64,000 nt of DNA from a virus. The notes beneath the pieces are model-generated. The model searched no databases, had not been told where the DNA came from, and saw only the letters and a program-made list of their open reading frames with translations. Shown piece by piece: positions 38,676 through 46,438 of the stretch. Both the position numbers and the translations under genes were made by a program. The stretch's first letter is position 1. Each line of letters begins with the position of its first letter. The stretch is from the IMG/VR virus record IMGVR_UViG_3300043468_000365, positions 32,433-96,432 of that record, one strand, 5' to 3'.

Positions 38676-38910
38676 TCATCTAAAAGAAAGTAATACTACA
38701 TATACGGCTCACCTCAAATGGGCCGTATATGCTGGCTTCATCCTAATAGGCACAGGTATTGCTTCTATTGTTCATGGTCTTATACCATCGTTATTTGAGG
38801 GAACAACTGCCAAGACAATAATCGAAATGTTCTATAGAAGATTGTATAATCATTCTAATAGGCATTATCAGTATAAGATCATGAAGGAAATGAAACGAAG
38901 TAAGAACTAA
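38659..38910 (+). CDS. membrane protein of DUF6356 type
   Basis: 83 residues from a GTG at 38659. HLKESNTTYTAHLKWA followed by a hydrophobic segment and HGLIPSLFEG fits the small DUF6356 family. One or two membrane passes. The start overlaps the repeat protein. Role unknown. Confidence 0.6.
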   Translation: MKKISDHLKESNTTYTAHLKWAVYAGFILIGTGIASIVHGLIPSLFEGTTAKTIIEMFYRRLYNHSNRHYQYKIMKEMKRSKN

Positions 38911-38913
38911 GTA

Positions 38914-39300
38914 ATGCTTGATCTAAATGATGGAAACTTCTTGATATATGCGGCGAAATGCTATGATCGTCCTCACATCATCCAATCGGAGTTTGAGGAC
39001 GATCTAAAGCGCATCAAGTATATCAAGCGCCTTTTGAGAAAGTATAAACAAACTGGTGAGTTCAAGGAGAGACTTGTTCTAAACCACGTTATCATTCTAG
39101 CCAATGTCTTTGGTGTTGAACCCACCGTCAATATGCTATTTTACAAAATAGATCAAGAAGATTATCCTGTTCTGAAAACAATACTGATATATTTGAACTA
39201 TATGCCCGACCATCTAAAGGCTTCGTTTGATAAATACTATGTCAGGCAAGAAGAAATACCTGTGGATTTATCCATAGCAGATAGATTGAGGAAAATATGA
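38914..39300 (+). CDS. conserved T4-like phage protein
   Basis: 128 residues. NFLIYAAKCYDRPH, EDDLKRIKYIKRLLRKY and LVLNHVIILANVFG are conserved blocks of an uncharacterised protein found near structural genes in T4-like cyanophages and relatives. Helical. Overlaps the next gene by four bases. Confidence 0.7.
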   Translation: MLDLNDGNFLIYAAKCYDRPHIIQSEFEDDLKRIKYIKRLLRKYKQTGEFKERLVLNHVIILANVFGVEPTVNMLFYKIDQEDYPVLKTILIYLNYMPDHLKASFDKYYVRQEEIPVDLSIADRLRKI

Positions 39301-39716
39301 CAATCAAAGAAGATGCGCCGACAAACAATGTAGGTTCTGGTGCCATCGCCGGTGCAGGTATCGGACCAATGGGCGAACCTGGTGTTTCTAAGAAAGCACA
39401 AAGAAGAAGACAGCGTAATGAGAAATCAACTCCTACACCTGTCGTTATAAATATGCTTAGAAGAAAAGCACCAAATCCTATTGTAGAAGATTGTGAAACA
39501 TTTGCTGGTTCGGTTGTCTTCGAGGTGTCATCAAAAGTTTTTCATAATGCCAAGATGGAAAAGCGCAGAGGTAAACATTGGCGCAAGTACCTAGATGAAG
39601 ATGATTGTTTTGCCGAGATTAGAGAATATGCCGCAAAGAATCCTGGGAGAGGGATTGTATTGAGAAATGAAAGCACCGGTGAAATGTGTTATGCTCGCTA
39701 TCCCAAGAAGAGATAG
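39297..39716 (+). CDS. conserved T4-like phage protein
   Basis: 139 residues starting MTIKEDAPTNNVGSGAIAG, with a Gly-rich N-terminus and GPMGEPGVS, as in proteins encoded near virion genes of T4-like phages; the C-terminal half is basic. Ends in TAG. Function unknown. Confidence 0.65.
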   Translation: MTIKEDAPTNNVGSGAIAGAGIGPMGEPGVSKKAQRRRQRNEKSTPTPVVINMLRRKAPNPIVEDCETFAGSVVFEVSSKVFHNAKMEKRRGKHWRKYLDEDDCFAEIREYAAKNPGRGIVLRNESTGEMCYARYPKKR

Positions 39717-39733
39717 ACAGGACAAGAAAAGGA

Positions 39734-40078
39734 ATGGAAGCAACAATGGTTAACAACAACACCAACGACGATAATGATGCGGTTGGTGGTATCGTAGAGA
39801 AAGTTCCACACTTTATCACCGCCATTATTGCGGTGGGTGGTCTTATTGCTGCCTACTTTATGACCATTGGCGACTTCAAAATGAAGGACCTGGAACTTCA
39901 ACAAAAAGTAACTTACCTTGAAACAAAGGTAACTCGCATAGAAGAAACCGTAGATTCCATCAAGTCAAAGTTGGATTCTCGTATTCCTGTAGTGGACAAT
40001 GACCGTCAAGACCTTAGAAAGGAAATCGATAGTCTAAGGGAAGTTCTCCAACAAATGAAGCCATACCTAAAGAAATAA
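39734..40078 (+). CDS. membrane-anchored coiled-coil protein
   Basis: 114 residues from ATG 39734 after AAAAGGA. One membrane segment (FITAIIAVGGLIAAYFM) is followed by a coiled coil (LQQKVTYLETKVTRIEETVD) to the end. The layout is also that of an i-spanin, but a clearer spanin pair exists at 8.2-8.9 kb. Confidence 0.6.
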   Translation: MEATMVNNNTNDDNDAVGGIVEKVPHFITAIIAVGGLIAAYFMTIGDFKMKDLELQQKVTYLETKVTRIEETVDSIKSKLDSRIPVVDNDRQDLRKEIDSLREVLQQMKPYLKK

Positions 40079-40079
40079 C

Positions 40080-40108
40080 TTGACACAGCGTCAAGGATAA
40101 TATAGAAT
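40080..40108 (+). promoter_or_regulatory. host-type promoter
   Basis: TTGACA (40080), 17-base spacer, TAGAAT (40103). Drives the primase operon. Confidence 0.55.
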
Positions 40109-40134
40109 AGAACTTCATTATGAACAGGTGATCT

Positions 40135-41139
40135 ATGTCGGTATACATCGATAAAAAGTATATTTCTCTCCTCGCTCCTAAACTTTCACAGTTCAAGCAG
40201 CGGGGAGAATTTTTATGGAACTTCCGTTGTCCAGTTTGTGGCGATTCCCAAAAGAACAAAATCAAGACCCGTGGTTACATCTATAAGCGAAAGGAACACT
40301 TTGGCTTTATGTGTCATAACTGCGGTTCCACTATGGCGTTGTCTAAGTTCATTCGCTATGTGGATCCTGTTCTCTATAATGAGTATCAGTTGGAATCGTT
40401 TGTTCAGTCCAATACAACAAACACCAAAGTGGATGTAAATGACTTTGTGTCCAAGCCTGTGTTTGTTTCCAAGCCTAAGACTATTGTAACCACCAAACTT
40501 TCGGAGTTGAGTCCAAAGCATCATGCCAGAAAGTATATGGAAGATAGAAAAGTTCCTATCGACCATCTATTCTATACGGACGACTTCTCAAAGTTTGTCA
40601 AGGACCTATTTCCTGAAAACGACAAACAACTATATAAAGAAGAACGCATCATCATTCCTTTCCATGACAAAGAAGGCAATCTTCTAGGCGTTCAAGGTCG
40701 AGCAATCGGTCCTTCCAAAATCAAATACATAACGATCAAGGCAGATGAAACAGTTCCTAAGATATTTGGTTGGGATAGAGTTGATGTTAGTCGCACTATG
40801 TATGTGGTTGAGGGTCCCATCGACTCTCTTTTTATTGACAATAGCCTGGCTACTATGGATGCAAGTTTGTATGTTGCGGCTAGTATCGTAGGTCTTGACT
40901 ACGACTATGTTTTCGTCTATGATAATGAACCTCGAAACAAGCAAATCGTAAGCAACATGCGGAAGACAATCGACATGGGTAGAAAGATTTGTGTATGGCC
41001 TACGGATATCAAAGAGAAAGATATCAATGAAATGGTATTGGCAGGAATGCATCCTTCCCATATCCAGCACATCATAGATACTAATACCTTTGCAGGATTA
41101 GAAGCGACAATGAAAATGAACCAGTGGAGCAGAGTATGA
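40135..41139 (+). CDS. 61: DNA primase (T4 gp61 type)
   Basis: 334 residues, the size of T4 gp61 (342). An N-terminal zinc finger (CPVC 32-35, CHNC 60-63) is followed by a TOPRIM domain with VVEGPIDSLF near 224 and VYDNEPRN near 260. It makes RNA primers for the lagging strand together with the gp41-type helicase at 14976. Confidence 0.93.
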   Translation: MSVYIDKKYISLLAPKLSQFKQRGEFLWNFRCPVCGDSQKNKIKTRGYIYKRKEHFGFMCHNCGSTMALSKFIRYVDPVLYNEYQLESFVQSNTTNTKVDVNDFVSKPVFVSKPKTIVTTKLSELSPKHHARKYMEDRKVPIDHLFYTDDFSKFVKDLFPENDKQLYKEERIIIPFHDKEGNLLGVQGRAIGPSKIKYITIKADETVPKIFGWDRVDVSRTMYVVEGPIDSLFIDNSLATMDASLYVAASIVGLDYDYVFVYDNEPRNKQIVSNMRKTIDMGRKICVWPTDIKEKDINEMVLAGMHPSHIQHIIDTNTFAGLEATMKMNQWSRV

Positions 41140-41330
41140 ACGACGCTAAGATCATCTATGATGCTAAGTGGGTTGAACAAGAACTAAAACATATATCACC
41201 ACACGAATATGTGAAGCGTTATAAGCACCTTATGAATAAACATACATGGGGCGCTGCTTTTGTATTATTACCTAAACTAATTGAAGAAATGGCAGAATTG
41301 ATTGAGGACATAAAGAATGAACGACGCTAA
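41136..41330 (+). CDS. small helical protein with MNDAKII start
   Basis: 64 residues, coupled to the primase (ATGA). Its first seven residues, MNDAKII, are the same as those of ThyX just downstream, with nearly identical bases, so one start region was copied from the other. The second half is helical (LLPKLIEEMAELIEDI). Function unknown. Confidence 0.6.
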   Translation: MNDAKIIYDAKWVEQELKHISPHEYVKRYKHLMNKHTWGAAFVLLPKLIEEMAELIEDIKNERR

Positions 41331-42129
41331 GATTATTGCTATTACACAACCGCTTATGAAAACTACTGTTGAACAGACTAAATTTTGTAAAGCAACAGGC
41401 AGAAATCATACATCTAGTTATCAAAAAGATATGTCTGCCGAAGAGTTTATCGCCTACACGGCAAGAGTATCTAATCCATCTAATCAACACAACACACTAA
41501 CCGCACCAAAACTTCTAAAGTACCTCATTGAACATAAGCACTGGAGTCCTTTTGAGATGGTGTCTATCACAATGGAAATCAATACAACCCGTGATATCTC
41601 TCACCAGATCATTCGCCATCGTTCATTCTCATTCCAAGAGTTTAGCCAGCGTTATGCTGATCCTACTAAGGACATGCAGTTTGTAACGAGAGAAGCAAGA
41701 CTACAGGATGCCAAGAATCGTCAGAATAGTATTGAGATTACAGATGAAACGATTTCTTCGTCTATTGGAGATATCGATGCTTCCGGTCTAAAGTTTCAAT
41801 GGAATAGTGTTCAGGAAGAAATAACTGATCTTGCTAAAGAGCGTTATAAAAACGCTATAAGTTGGGGCATGGCCAAAGAACAAGCCAGAGCAATTCTACC
41901 AGAAGGTCTAACCACAACCCGTCTATATATGTCAGGGACACTTCGTTCTTGGATTCATTACATTGACGTTAGAGCCGAACCAGGCACACAGAAGGAACAC
42001 CGTCAGGTTGCTCTTTCCGCACAAGAGCAAATTCTAATGCACTTTCCTTCTCTTTGGGATTATTGGGATAATAAATTTGTTGAGGTACCTCTCATTGAAA
42101 AGAAACCTTGGTGGAAGTTTTGGTCATGA
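41317..42129 (+). CDS. thyX: FAD-dependent thymidylate synthase
   Basis: 270 residues. The ThyX signature RHRSFSFQEFSQRYA near residues 91-105 binds dUMP and FAD. It makes dTMP with methylenetetrahydrofolate as one-carbon donor and FADH2 as reductant. Next to the RNR gene it supplies DNA precursors. The start overlaps the previous gene by 14 bases. Confidence 0.95.
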   Translation: MNDAKIIAITQPLMKTTVEQTKFCKATGRNHTSSYQKDMSAEEFIAYTARVSNPSNQHNTLTAPKLLKYLIEHKHWSPFEMVSITMEINTTRDISHQIIRHRSFSFQEFSQRYADPTKDMQFVTREARLQDAKNRQNSIEITDETISSSIGDIDASGLKFQWNSVQEEITDLAKERYKNAISWGMAKEQARAILPEGLTTTRLYMSGTLRSWIHYIDVRAEPGTQKEHRQVALSAQEQILMHFPSLWDYWDNKFVEVPLIEKKPWWKFWS

Positions 42130-42356
42130 TTGATCCTAATGTTATGAGGGATGCGGCAGAATATCTAAAGAACTATTACAGTGATCCTGATAGAAAATGT
42201 TTAGACATTCTATTTGAGTTTAGAAGAAGTATTGGTATGACAAATGATACTATCATAGTCATCCACAAAAGAATGGAAAAAGGTTGGGGACAACCAACAT
42301 CTTATTCATATGAGGATCTGACGAGAATCGCAAATCGCAAGGAATTTCGGTCATGA
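42126..42356 (+). CDS. small unknown protein
   Basis: 76 residues from the ATG overlapping the thyX stop. Helical, charged. No family recognised. Confidence 0.6.
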   Translation: MIDPNVMRDAAEYLKNYYSDPDRKCLDILFEFRRSIGMTNDTIIVIHKRMEKGWGQPTSYSYEDLTRIANRKEFRS

Positions 42357-42538
42357 TTGACGAAGCATTGACAAAACTTGACCAAACGATTTCAGAGGCG
42401 AACAAAACATATAAAAAGTATAGACGAGAATATAGTGATAGCGACTTACACAAAGACCTTCAAGCTATTCACGGCAAGGAAGAAGGTCTGAAACAGTATA
42501 AACAGATTATGGAAATGGAAAAGAAAGAGGAAGAATAA
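42353..42538 (+). CDS. small helical protein
   Basis: 61 residues, nearly all helix, overlapping both neighbours (ATGA and TAATG). No family recognised. Confidence 0.6.
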   Translation: MIDEALTKLDQTISEANKTYKKYRREYSDSDLHKDLQAIHGKEEGLKQYKQIMEMEKKEEE

Positions 42539-42753
42539 TGAGTAACTATACTCCAGGATTCTATTGGGTCATCCAGTATGAGAGATCACAGAAACTAACT
42601 ATTGCAAAGTTGACAAAGAACAGTGGTTGGGAATATATGTATATGGAACATTCAAACAAATGTGTCAGTAATGCTCCATATAAAGTGATCAATCGTATTG
42701 AGAAACCTAAAGATGAGCAGATAGTATATACGAATAAGAAAGAGGAAGAATAA
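42538..42753 (+). CDS. small unknown protein
   Basis: 71 residues starting MSNYTPGFYWVIQYE, beta-rich; its stop overlaps the RNR start. The end (KKEEE) matches the end of the previous protein (KKEEE), with repeated GAAAGAGGAAGAATAATG junctions that act as ribosome sites for the next gene. Confidence 0.6.
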   Translation: MSNYTPGFYWVIQYERSQKLTIAKLTKNSGWEYMYMEHSNKCVSNAPYKVINRIEKPKDEQIVYTNKKEEE

Positions 42754-44645
42754 TGGAATCACTTTATCAGGAATTTATTTACAAAAGCAGATACTCAAGA
42801 TACCTACCAGAACTAAATCGCCGTGAGAACTGGGGCGAGACTATCAATAGATACCTAGACTTCATGGAGAATCATCTCCAAAGCAAATACAACTACAACA
42901 TCAAAGACATTCGTCCTCGTCTCTATAACGCCATGTATGACCTCAAGGTTATGCCTTCTATGCGTGCCTTGATGACTGCTGGCAAGGCATTAGAGCGTGA
43001 TAACACTTGTGGTTATAACTGTTCGTTTTTGCCTGTTGATGATCCTAAGGCATTTGACGAAGCAATGTTTATTCTTCTTTGTGGCACTGGTGTTGGCTTC
43101 TCTGTTGAGCGCCAGTTTATCAATCAGCTACCAGAGATTCCAGAAAAACTATTTGATTCCGAAACTATCATTTCTGTTCGTGATTCTAAGGAAGGTTGGG
43201 CAAAGGCACTTCGTATGCTTATCTCACTTCTTTATGCTGGTGAAGTTCCAAAGTGGGACCTAACAAAGGTTCGTCCTGCTGGTGCTCCACTAAAGACATT
43301 TGGCGGTCGTTCTTCTGGTCCTGGTCCACTTTCCGAACTGTTCAAGTTTGTTGTAAAGATTTTCAGGAATGCTCATGGACGCCGCTTGACATCCTTAGAG
43401 TGCCATGATATTATGTGTAAAATCGGAGAGGTTGTGGTAGTCGGTGGTGTTCGCCGTTCTGCTATGATTTCCTTGTCTAATCTTTCCGATGATCGTATGA
43501 GACATGCTAAGGCAGGTGCTTGGTGGGAAGCAAATCCACAGCGAGCATTGTCTAACAACTCTGCGGTCTATAACGAGAAGCCGGAAATCGGATCATTCAT
43601 GTCCGAGTGGCTAGCACTATATGATTCCAAGTCGGGTGAGAGAGGTCTATTCAGTCGTGAAGCATGTCAGAAAATCGCAAAGCGAAATGGCCGCAGAAAT
43701 GCTGACCAACTTTTTGGAACAAACCCATGCTCTGAAATCATCCTTAGACCGTATGGCTTTTGTAATCTTACCGAGGTTGTTATTAGAGCCGGAGACACCA
43801 TGGAAACTATTCGTGACAAAATTGAGATTGCGACTATCCTTGGTACTTTTCAGTCTACTCTTACGGATTTTCCCTACCTAAGAAAGATTTGGCAGAAGAA
43901 TGCTGAGGAAGAAAGACTACTTGGTGTATCTCTCACAGGCATCTATGACTCCAAACTATTCAACAATCCAGAAGACAAAGGCATCAAGGAGCGTCTTGCT
44001 TCTCTCCGTGACTTTGCTATTGAGGTAAACAATGGACTCGCAACTACTCTTGGAATCAATCCCGCTGCTGCTATTACTTGCGTTAAACCTTCTGGTACTG
44101 TATCTCAACTATGCGATTCGGCCAGTGGTATCCATCCTCGCCATTCTAACTTCTATATTCGTCGTGTTCGGGCTGATAATAAAGATCCTCTCACACGGTT
44201 TATGAAGGACAAGGGTGTGCCATGGGAACCAGATGTTATGAAGCCAGAATCCACAACTGTCTTCTCATTCCCAATGAAAGCGCCAAAGGGCGCTGTCGTT
44301 AGAGACGACATTGACGCCATCAAGCACCTTGAACTTTGGGCAGTATATCAGGAGGCATGGTGCGAACACAAGCCATCCGTTACCATCAATGTAAGAGAGC
44401 ATGAATGGATGGATGTTGGTGCGTGGGTGTATCGTCATTTTGATGAAATGTCTGGCGTATCATTCTTGCCACATGATGGTGGTTCATATCGTCAGGCACC
44501 ATATGAGGAAATCACCGAAGACCTTTATAATCTAATGCTACCATCTATTCCAAAGTCTCTCGATTGGGACTCTCTGGTTGAAATGGAAGATAATGTTGAA
44601 GGTGTTCAGACTTTGGCTTGTACCTCAGGAAGTTGTGAAATATGA
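42753..44645 (+). CDS. nrdJ: class II ribonucleotide reductase, monomeric, B12-dependent
   Basis: 630 residues. The radical-site loop NPCSEI (324-329) gives Cys326 and Glu328, with Cys337 in GFCNL. CGYNC near 86-90 holds the N-terminal partner Cys, and the C-terminal pair is Cys623 and Cys628 (CTSGSC), the spacing of the Lactobacillus enzyme. There is no small-subunit gene, and the pattern is that of adenosylcobalamin-dependent NTP reductases. It reduces ribonucleotides for phage DNA synthesis without oxygen but needs host B12. Rhizobial T4-like phage phiM12 also uses class II RNR. Confidence 0.92.
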   Translation: MESLYQEFIYKSRYSRYLPELNRRENWGETINRYLDFMENHLQSKYNYNIKDIRPRLYNAMYDLKVMPSMRALMTAGKALERDNTCGYNCSFLPVDDPKAFDEAMFILLCGTGVGFSVERQFINQLPEIPEKLFDSETIISVRDSKEGWAKALRMLISLLYAGEVPKWDLTKVRPAGAPLKTFGGRSSGPGPLSELFKFVVKIFRNAHGRRLTSLECHDIMCKIGEVVVVGGVRRSAMISLSNLSDDRMRHAKAGAWWEANPQRALSNNSAVYNEKPEIGSFMSEWLALYDSKSGERGLFSREACQKIAKRNGRRNADQLFGTNPCSEIILRPYGFCNLTEVVIRAGDTMETIRDKIEIATILGTFQSTLTDFPYLRKIWQKNAEEERLLGVSLTGIYDSKLFNNPEDKGIKERLASLRDFAIEVNNGLATTLGINPAAAITCVKPSGTVSQLCDSASGIHPRHSNFYIRRVRADNKDPLTRFMKDKGVPWEPDVMKPESTTVFSFPMKAPKGAVVRDDIDAIKHLELWAVYQEAWCEHKPSVTINVREHEWMDVGAWVYRHFDEMSGVSFLPHDGGSYRQAPYEEITEDLYNLMLPSIPKSLDWDSLVEMEDNVEGVQTLACTSGSCEI

Positions 44646-44869
44646 GCGAAGATTGGAAAGAAGGATACAAACAAGGTATTCGTGATGGTATGGAAATAGG
44701 AAAACTATGGAGGGACTGGACGGTCCCTTCTCAACACCAACTTCCAACTGATTATGGCGAAGTGAAATGTAAAATCTGTGGTATTTCTTTTACAGATGGT
44801 CTTGGCAGACTATTACCTATGGGATATGTTTGTCCGCACGACAAATGTCCTGGTAAGATTACATGCTAA
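44642..44869 (+). CDS. small zinc-ribbon protein
   Basis: 75 residues overlapping nrdJ by four bases. CKICGIS and CPHDKC form a likely zinc-binding site. Function unknown. Confidence 0.6.
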   Translation: MSEDWKEGYKQGIRDGMEIGKLWRDWTVPSQHQLPTDYGEVKCKICGISFTDGLGRLLPMGYVCPHDKCPGKITC

Positions 44870-44880
44870 TGGAGAAGTAA

Positions 44881-45183
44881 ATGAGTCAAATAGAACTATC
44901 ATTCAAGGCAAGAGTTATCAATACCAGAGAAGAACTTGATAACATGATGAAAAGGGATCATCTACGCAACTATACAGTAGATGATCTTTTGGTTGTGTCA
45001 CAGTATTTTGATCGGAAAAACTATCAACCACATATCATATATGCCATAAAAGAATCTAATAAGGATTTTATGGCATGGCAAAAGTTTGTTGTACCACTTG
45101 AACTTACTGTGAAGGAGAAAGAGAATGAAGAAGTTGCTAAGTCTAGCCCTCGTAACGTTGCTGACTACACCGGCGTTTGCTGA
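44881..45183 (+). CDS. small unknown protein
   Basis: 100 residues after ATGGAGAAG. Its 3' end overlaps the next gene by about 60 bases, the longest overlap in this block. No family recognised. Confidence 0.55.
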   Translation: MSQIELSFKARVINTREELDNMMKRDHLRNYTVDDLLVVSQYFDRKNYQPHIIYAIKESNKDFMAWQKFVVPLELTVKEKENEEVAKSSPRNVADYTGVC

Positions 45184-45529
45184 AACCAATATCACTGTTA
45201 GCAAGTCTCACCAGATGATGCAGGTTGATAGTGATTATGGTTCTTATCAGTGGCCTGTGTCTACGGCTCGTAAGGGCTTTTATACACCAACTGGCACATT
45301 TCATCCGTATTCTCTACAGAGAATGCATTACTCAAAGAAGTATGATAATGCACCTATGCCGAACTCTATTTTCTTCTCTGGTGGATATGCCATTCATGCT
45401 ACTCCCCATGTTGGCAATCTTGGTCGGCCTGCTTCTCATGGCTGTGTCAGGCTACATCCTGCTAATGCTGCCACTCTATATGAAATTGTAAAGCATGATC
45501 CAAACACAACTATTAGGATTGTTCCGTGA
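45125..45529 (+). CDS. L,D-transpeptidase (YkuD family)
   Basis: 134 residues with a signal peptide (LLSLALVTLLTTPAFA) and a minimal YkuD domain. ASHGCVRLHPANA near 102-114 holds the catalytic HGC-R motif, and YAIHAT near 87 the upstream His. These enzymes form 3-3 peptidoglycan cross-links or attach proteins to the wall. GAAGGAGAAAG precedes the ATG. In a phage it may strengthen or remodel the host wall, for example against competing phages or early lysis. Confidence 0.88.
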   Translation: MKKLLSLALVTLLTTPAFAETNITVSKSHQMMQVDSDYGSYQWPVSTARKGFYTPTGTFHPYSLQRMHYSKKYDNAPMPNSIFFSGGYAIHATPHVGNLGRPASHGCVRLHPANAATLYEIVKHDPNTTIRIVP

Positions 45530-45666
45530 CCGACGAAAAGTTTCGCACCATCATGTCTCTCATCATACTAATCACAATCTTTGGTATGATAGGACTGGCA
45601 ACTAACTGGGCATTCTCATTAGTCATGCTTATCACGATTACTGCCCTTTTGTTTTCAGCTTTATAA
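45526..45666 (+). CDS. two-helix membrane micro-protein
   Basis: 46 residues from a GTG overlapping the transpeptidase stop, with two hydrophobic segments. TATAAATA overlaps its stop. Function unknown. Confidence 0.5.
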   Translation: MTDEKFRTIMSLIILITIFGMIGLATNWAFSLVMLITITALLFSAL

Positions 45667-45669
45667 ATA
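45662..45669 (+). promoter_or_regulatory. T4-type late promoter TATAAATA
   Basis: Exact T4 late -10 consensus about 28 bases before the metallophosphoesterase-glycosyltransferase pair. Confidence 0.7.
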
Positions 45670-45697
45670 GTCTTGCCTTCTAACCAAAGGAGCGGTG

Positions 45698-46438
45698 TTG
45701 AAGAACAAAGAGAAAAAGAAGTATCGTGCTATCTTTATATCAGATGTTCACTTGGGCACAAAATACTCCAATGCTGAAAAGCTATTGGAGTTTCTCAAAG
45801 AAACCGAAGCCGATAGATACTACTTGGTTGGTGATATTATTGACGGATGGATGATGCGAAACAAAGTCTATTGGCCTCAGGCACATAACGAAGTCATTCA
45901 GTTCTTTCTAAAGCAATCCAAGAAGTCAGTAGAAGTCTATTATGTAACTGGCAATCATGACGAGTTTCTTCGTGAGTATGCTGGCACCGAGATGGGTAAT
46001 ATCAGATTGGTGAATGAAACTATCCATCATGGTGAAAGTGGTAAGCGATATCTCGTAATTCATGGCGATCAGTTTGACTTGATTACAACAAACGCCAAGT
46101 GGCTTGCTCTTATCGGCGGTTGGTTGTATGATAGAATGATTGATCTAAACAGATATCTACAGAACATATATAATTATTTTGGCATCAACGGTTTCTCTCT
46201 TTCGGCATGGGCGAAACAAAATGTCAAGGAAGCAGTAAACTTTATTGGTGACTATGAAAAGGTAGTTGCTGATGCTGCCAAAAGGAGATGCGTAGATGGT
46301 GTGGTTTGCGGTCATATTCATCATGCTAATATATGTTCTTTTGATGATGTTGAGTATATGAACTGCGGCGATTGGGTAGAATCCTGCACCGCACTTGTTG
46401 AACACTATAATGGAAAGTTTGAGATTATAAGACGATGA
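45698..46438 (+). CDS. plcP: calcineurin-like phosphoesterase, PlcP/LpxH-like
   Basis: 246 residues from TTG 45698, well spaced from AAGGAG; GTG 45695 is the alternative. All metallophosphoesterase motifs are present: SDVHLG near 15, GDIIDGW near 45, GNHDEF near 87, HGDQFD near 120 and GHIHHA near 202. In Alphaproteobacteria this family (annotated as UDP-diacylglucosamine pyrophosphatase) includes PlcP, a phospholipase C-like enzyme that turns phospholipids into diacylglycerol under phosphate starvation, encoded next to the glycosyltransferase Agt. The adjacent glycosyltransferase gene makes PlcP the better call than LpxH. It overlaps that gene by four bases. Behind a late promoter motif. Confidence 0.72.
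   Translation: MKNKEKKKYRAIFISDVHLGTKYSNAEKLLEFLKETEADRYYLVGDIIDGWMMRNKVYWPQAHNEVIQFFLKQSKKSVEVYYVTGNHDEFLREYAGTEMGNIRLVNETIHHGESGKRYLVIHGDQFDLITTNAKWLALIGGWLYDRMIDLNRYLQNIYNYFGINGFSLSAWAKQNVKEAVNFIGDYEKVVADAAKRRCVDGVVCGHIHHANICSFDDVEYMNCGDWVESCTALVEHYNGKFEIIRR

Noticed and set aside
39734-40078. Second i-spanin
   Set aside because: It has an anchor and coiled coil, but no partner lipoprotein lies beside it, and a clearer pair exists at 8.2-8.9 kb.
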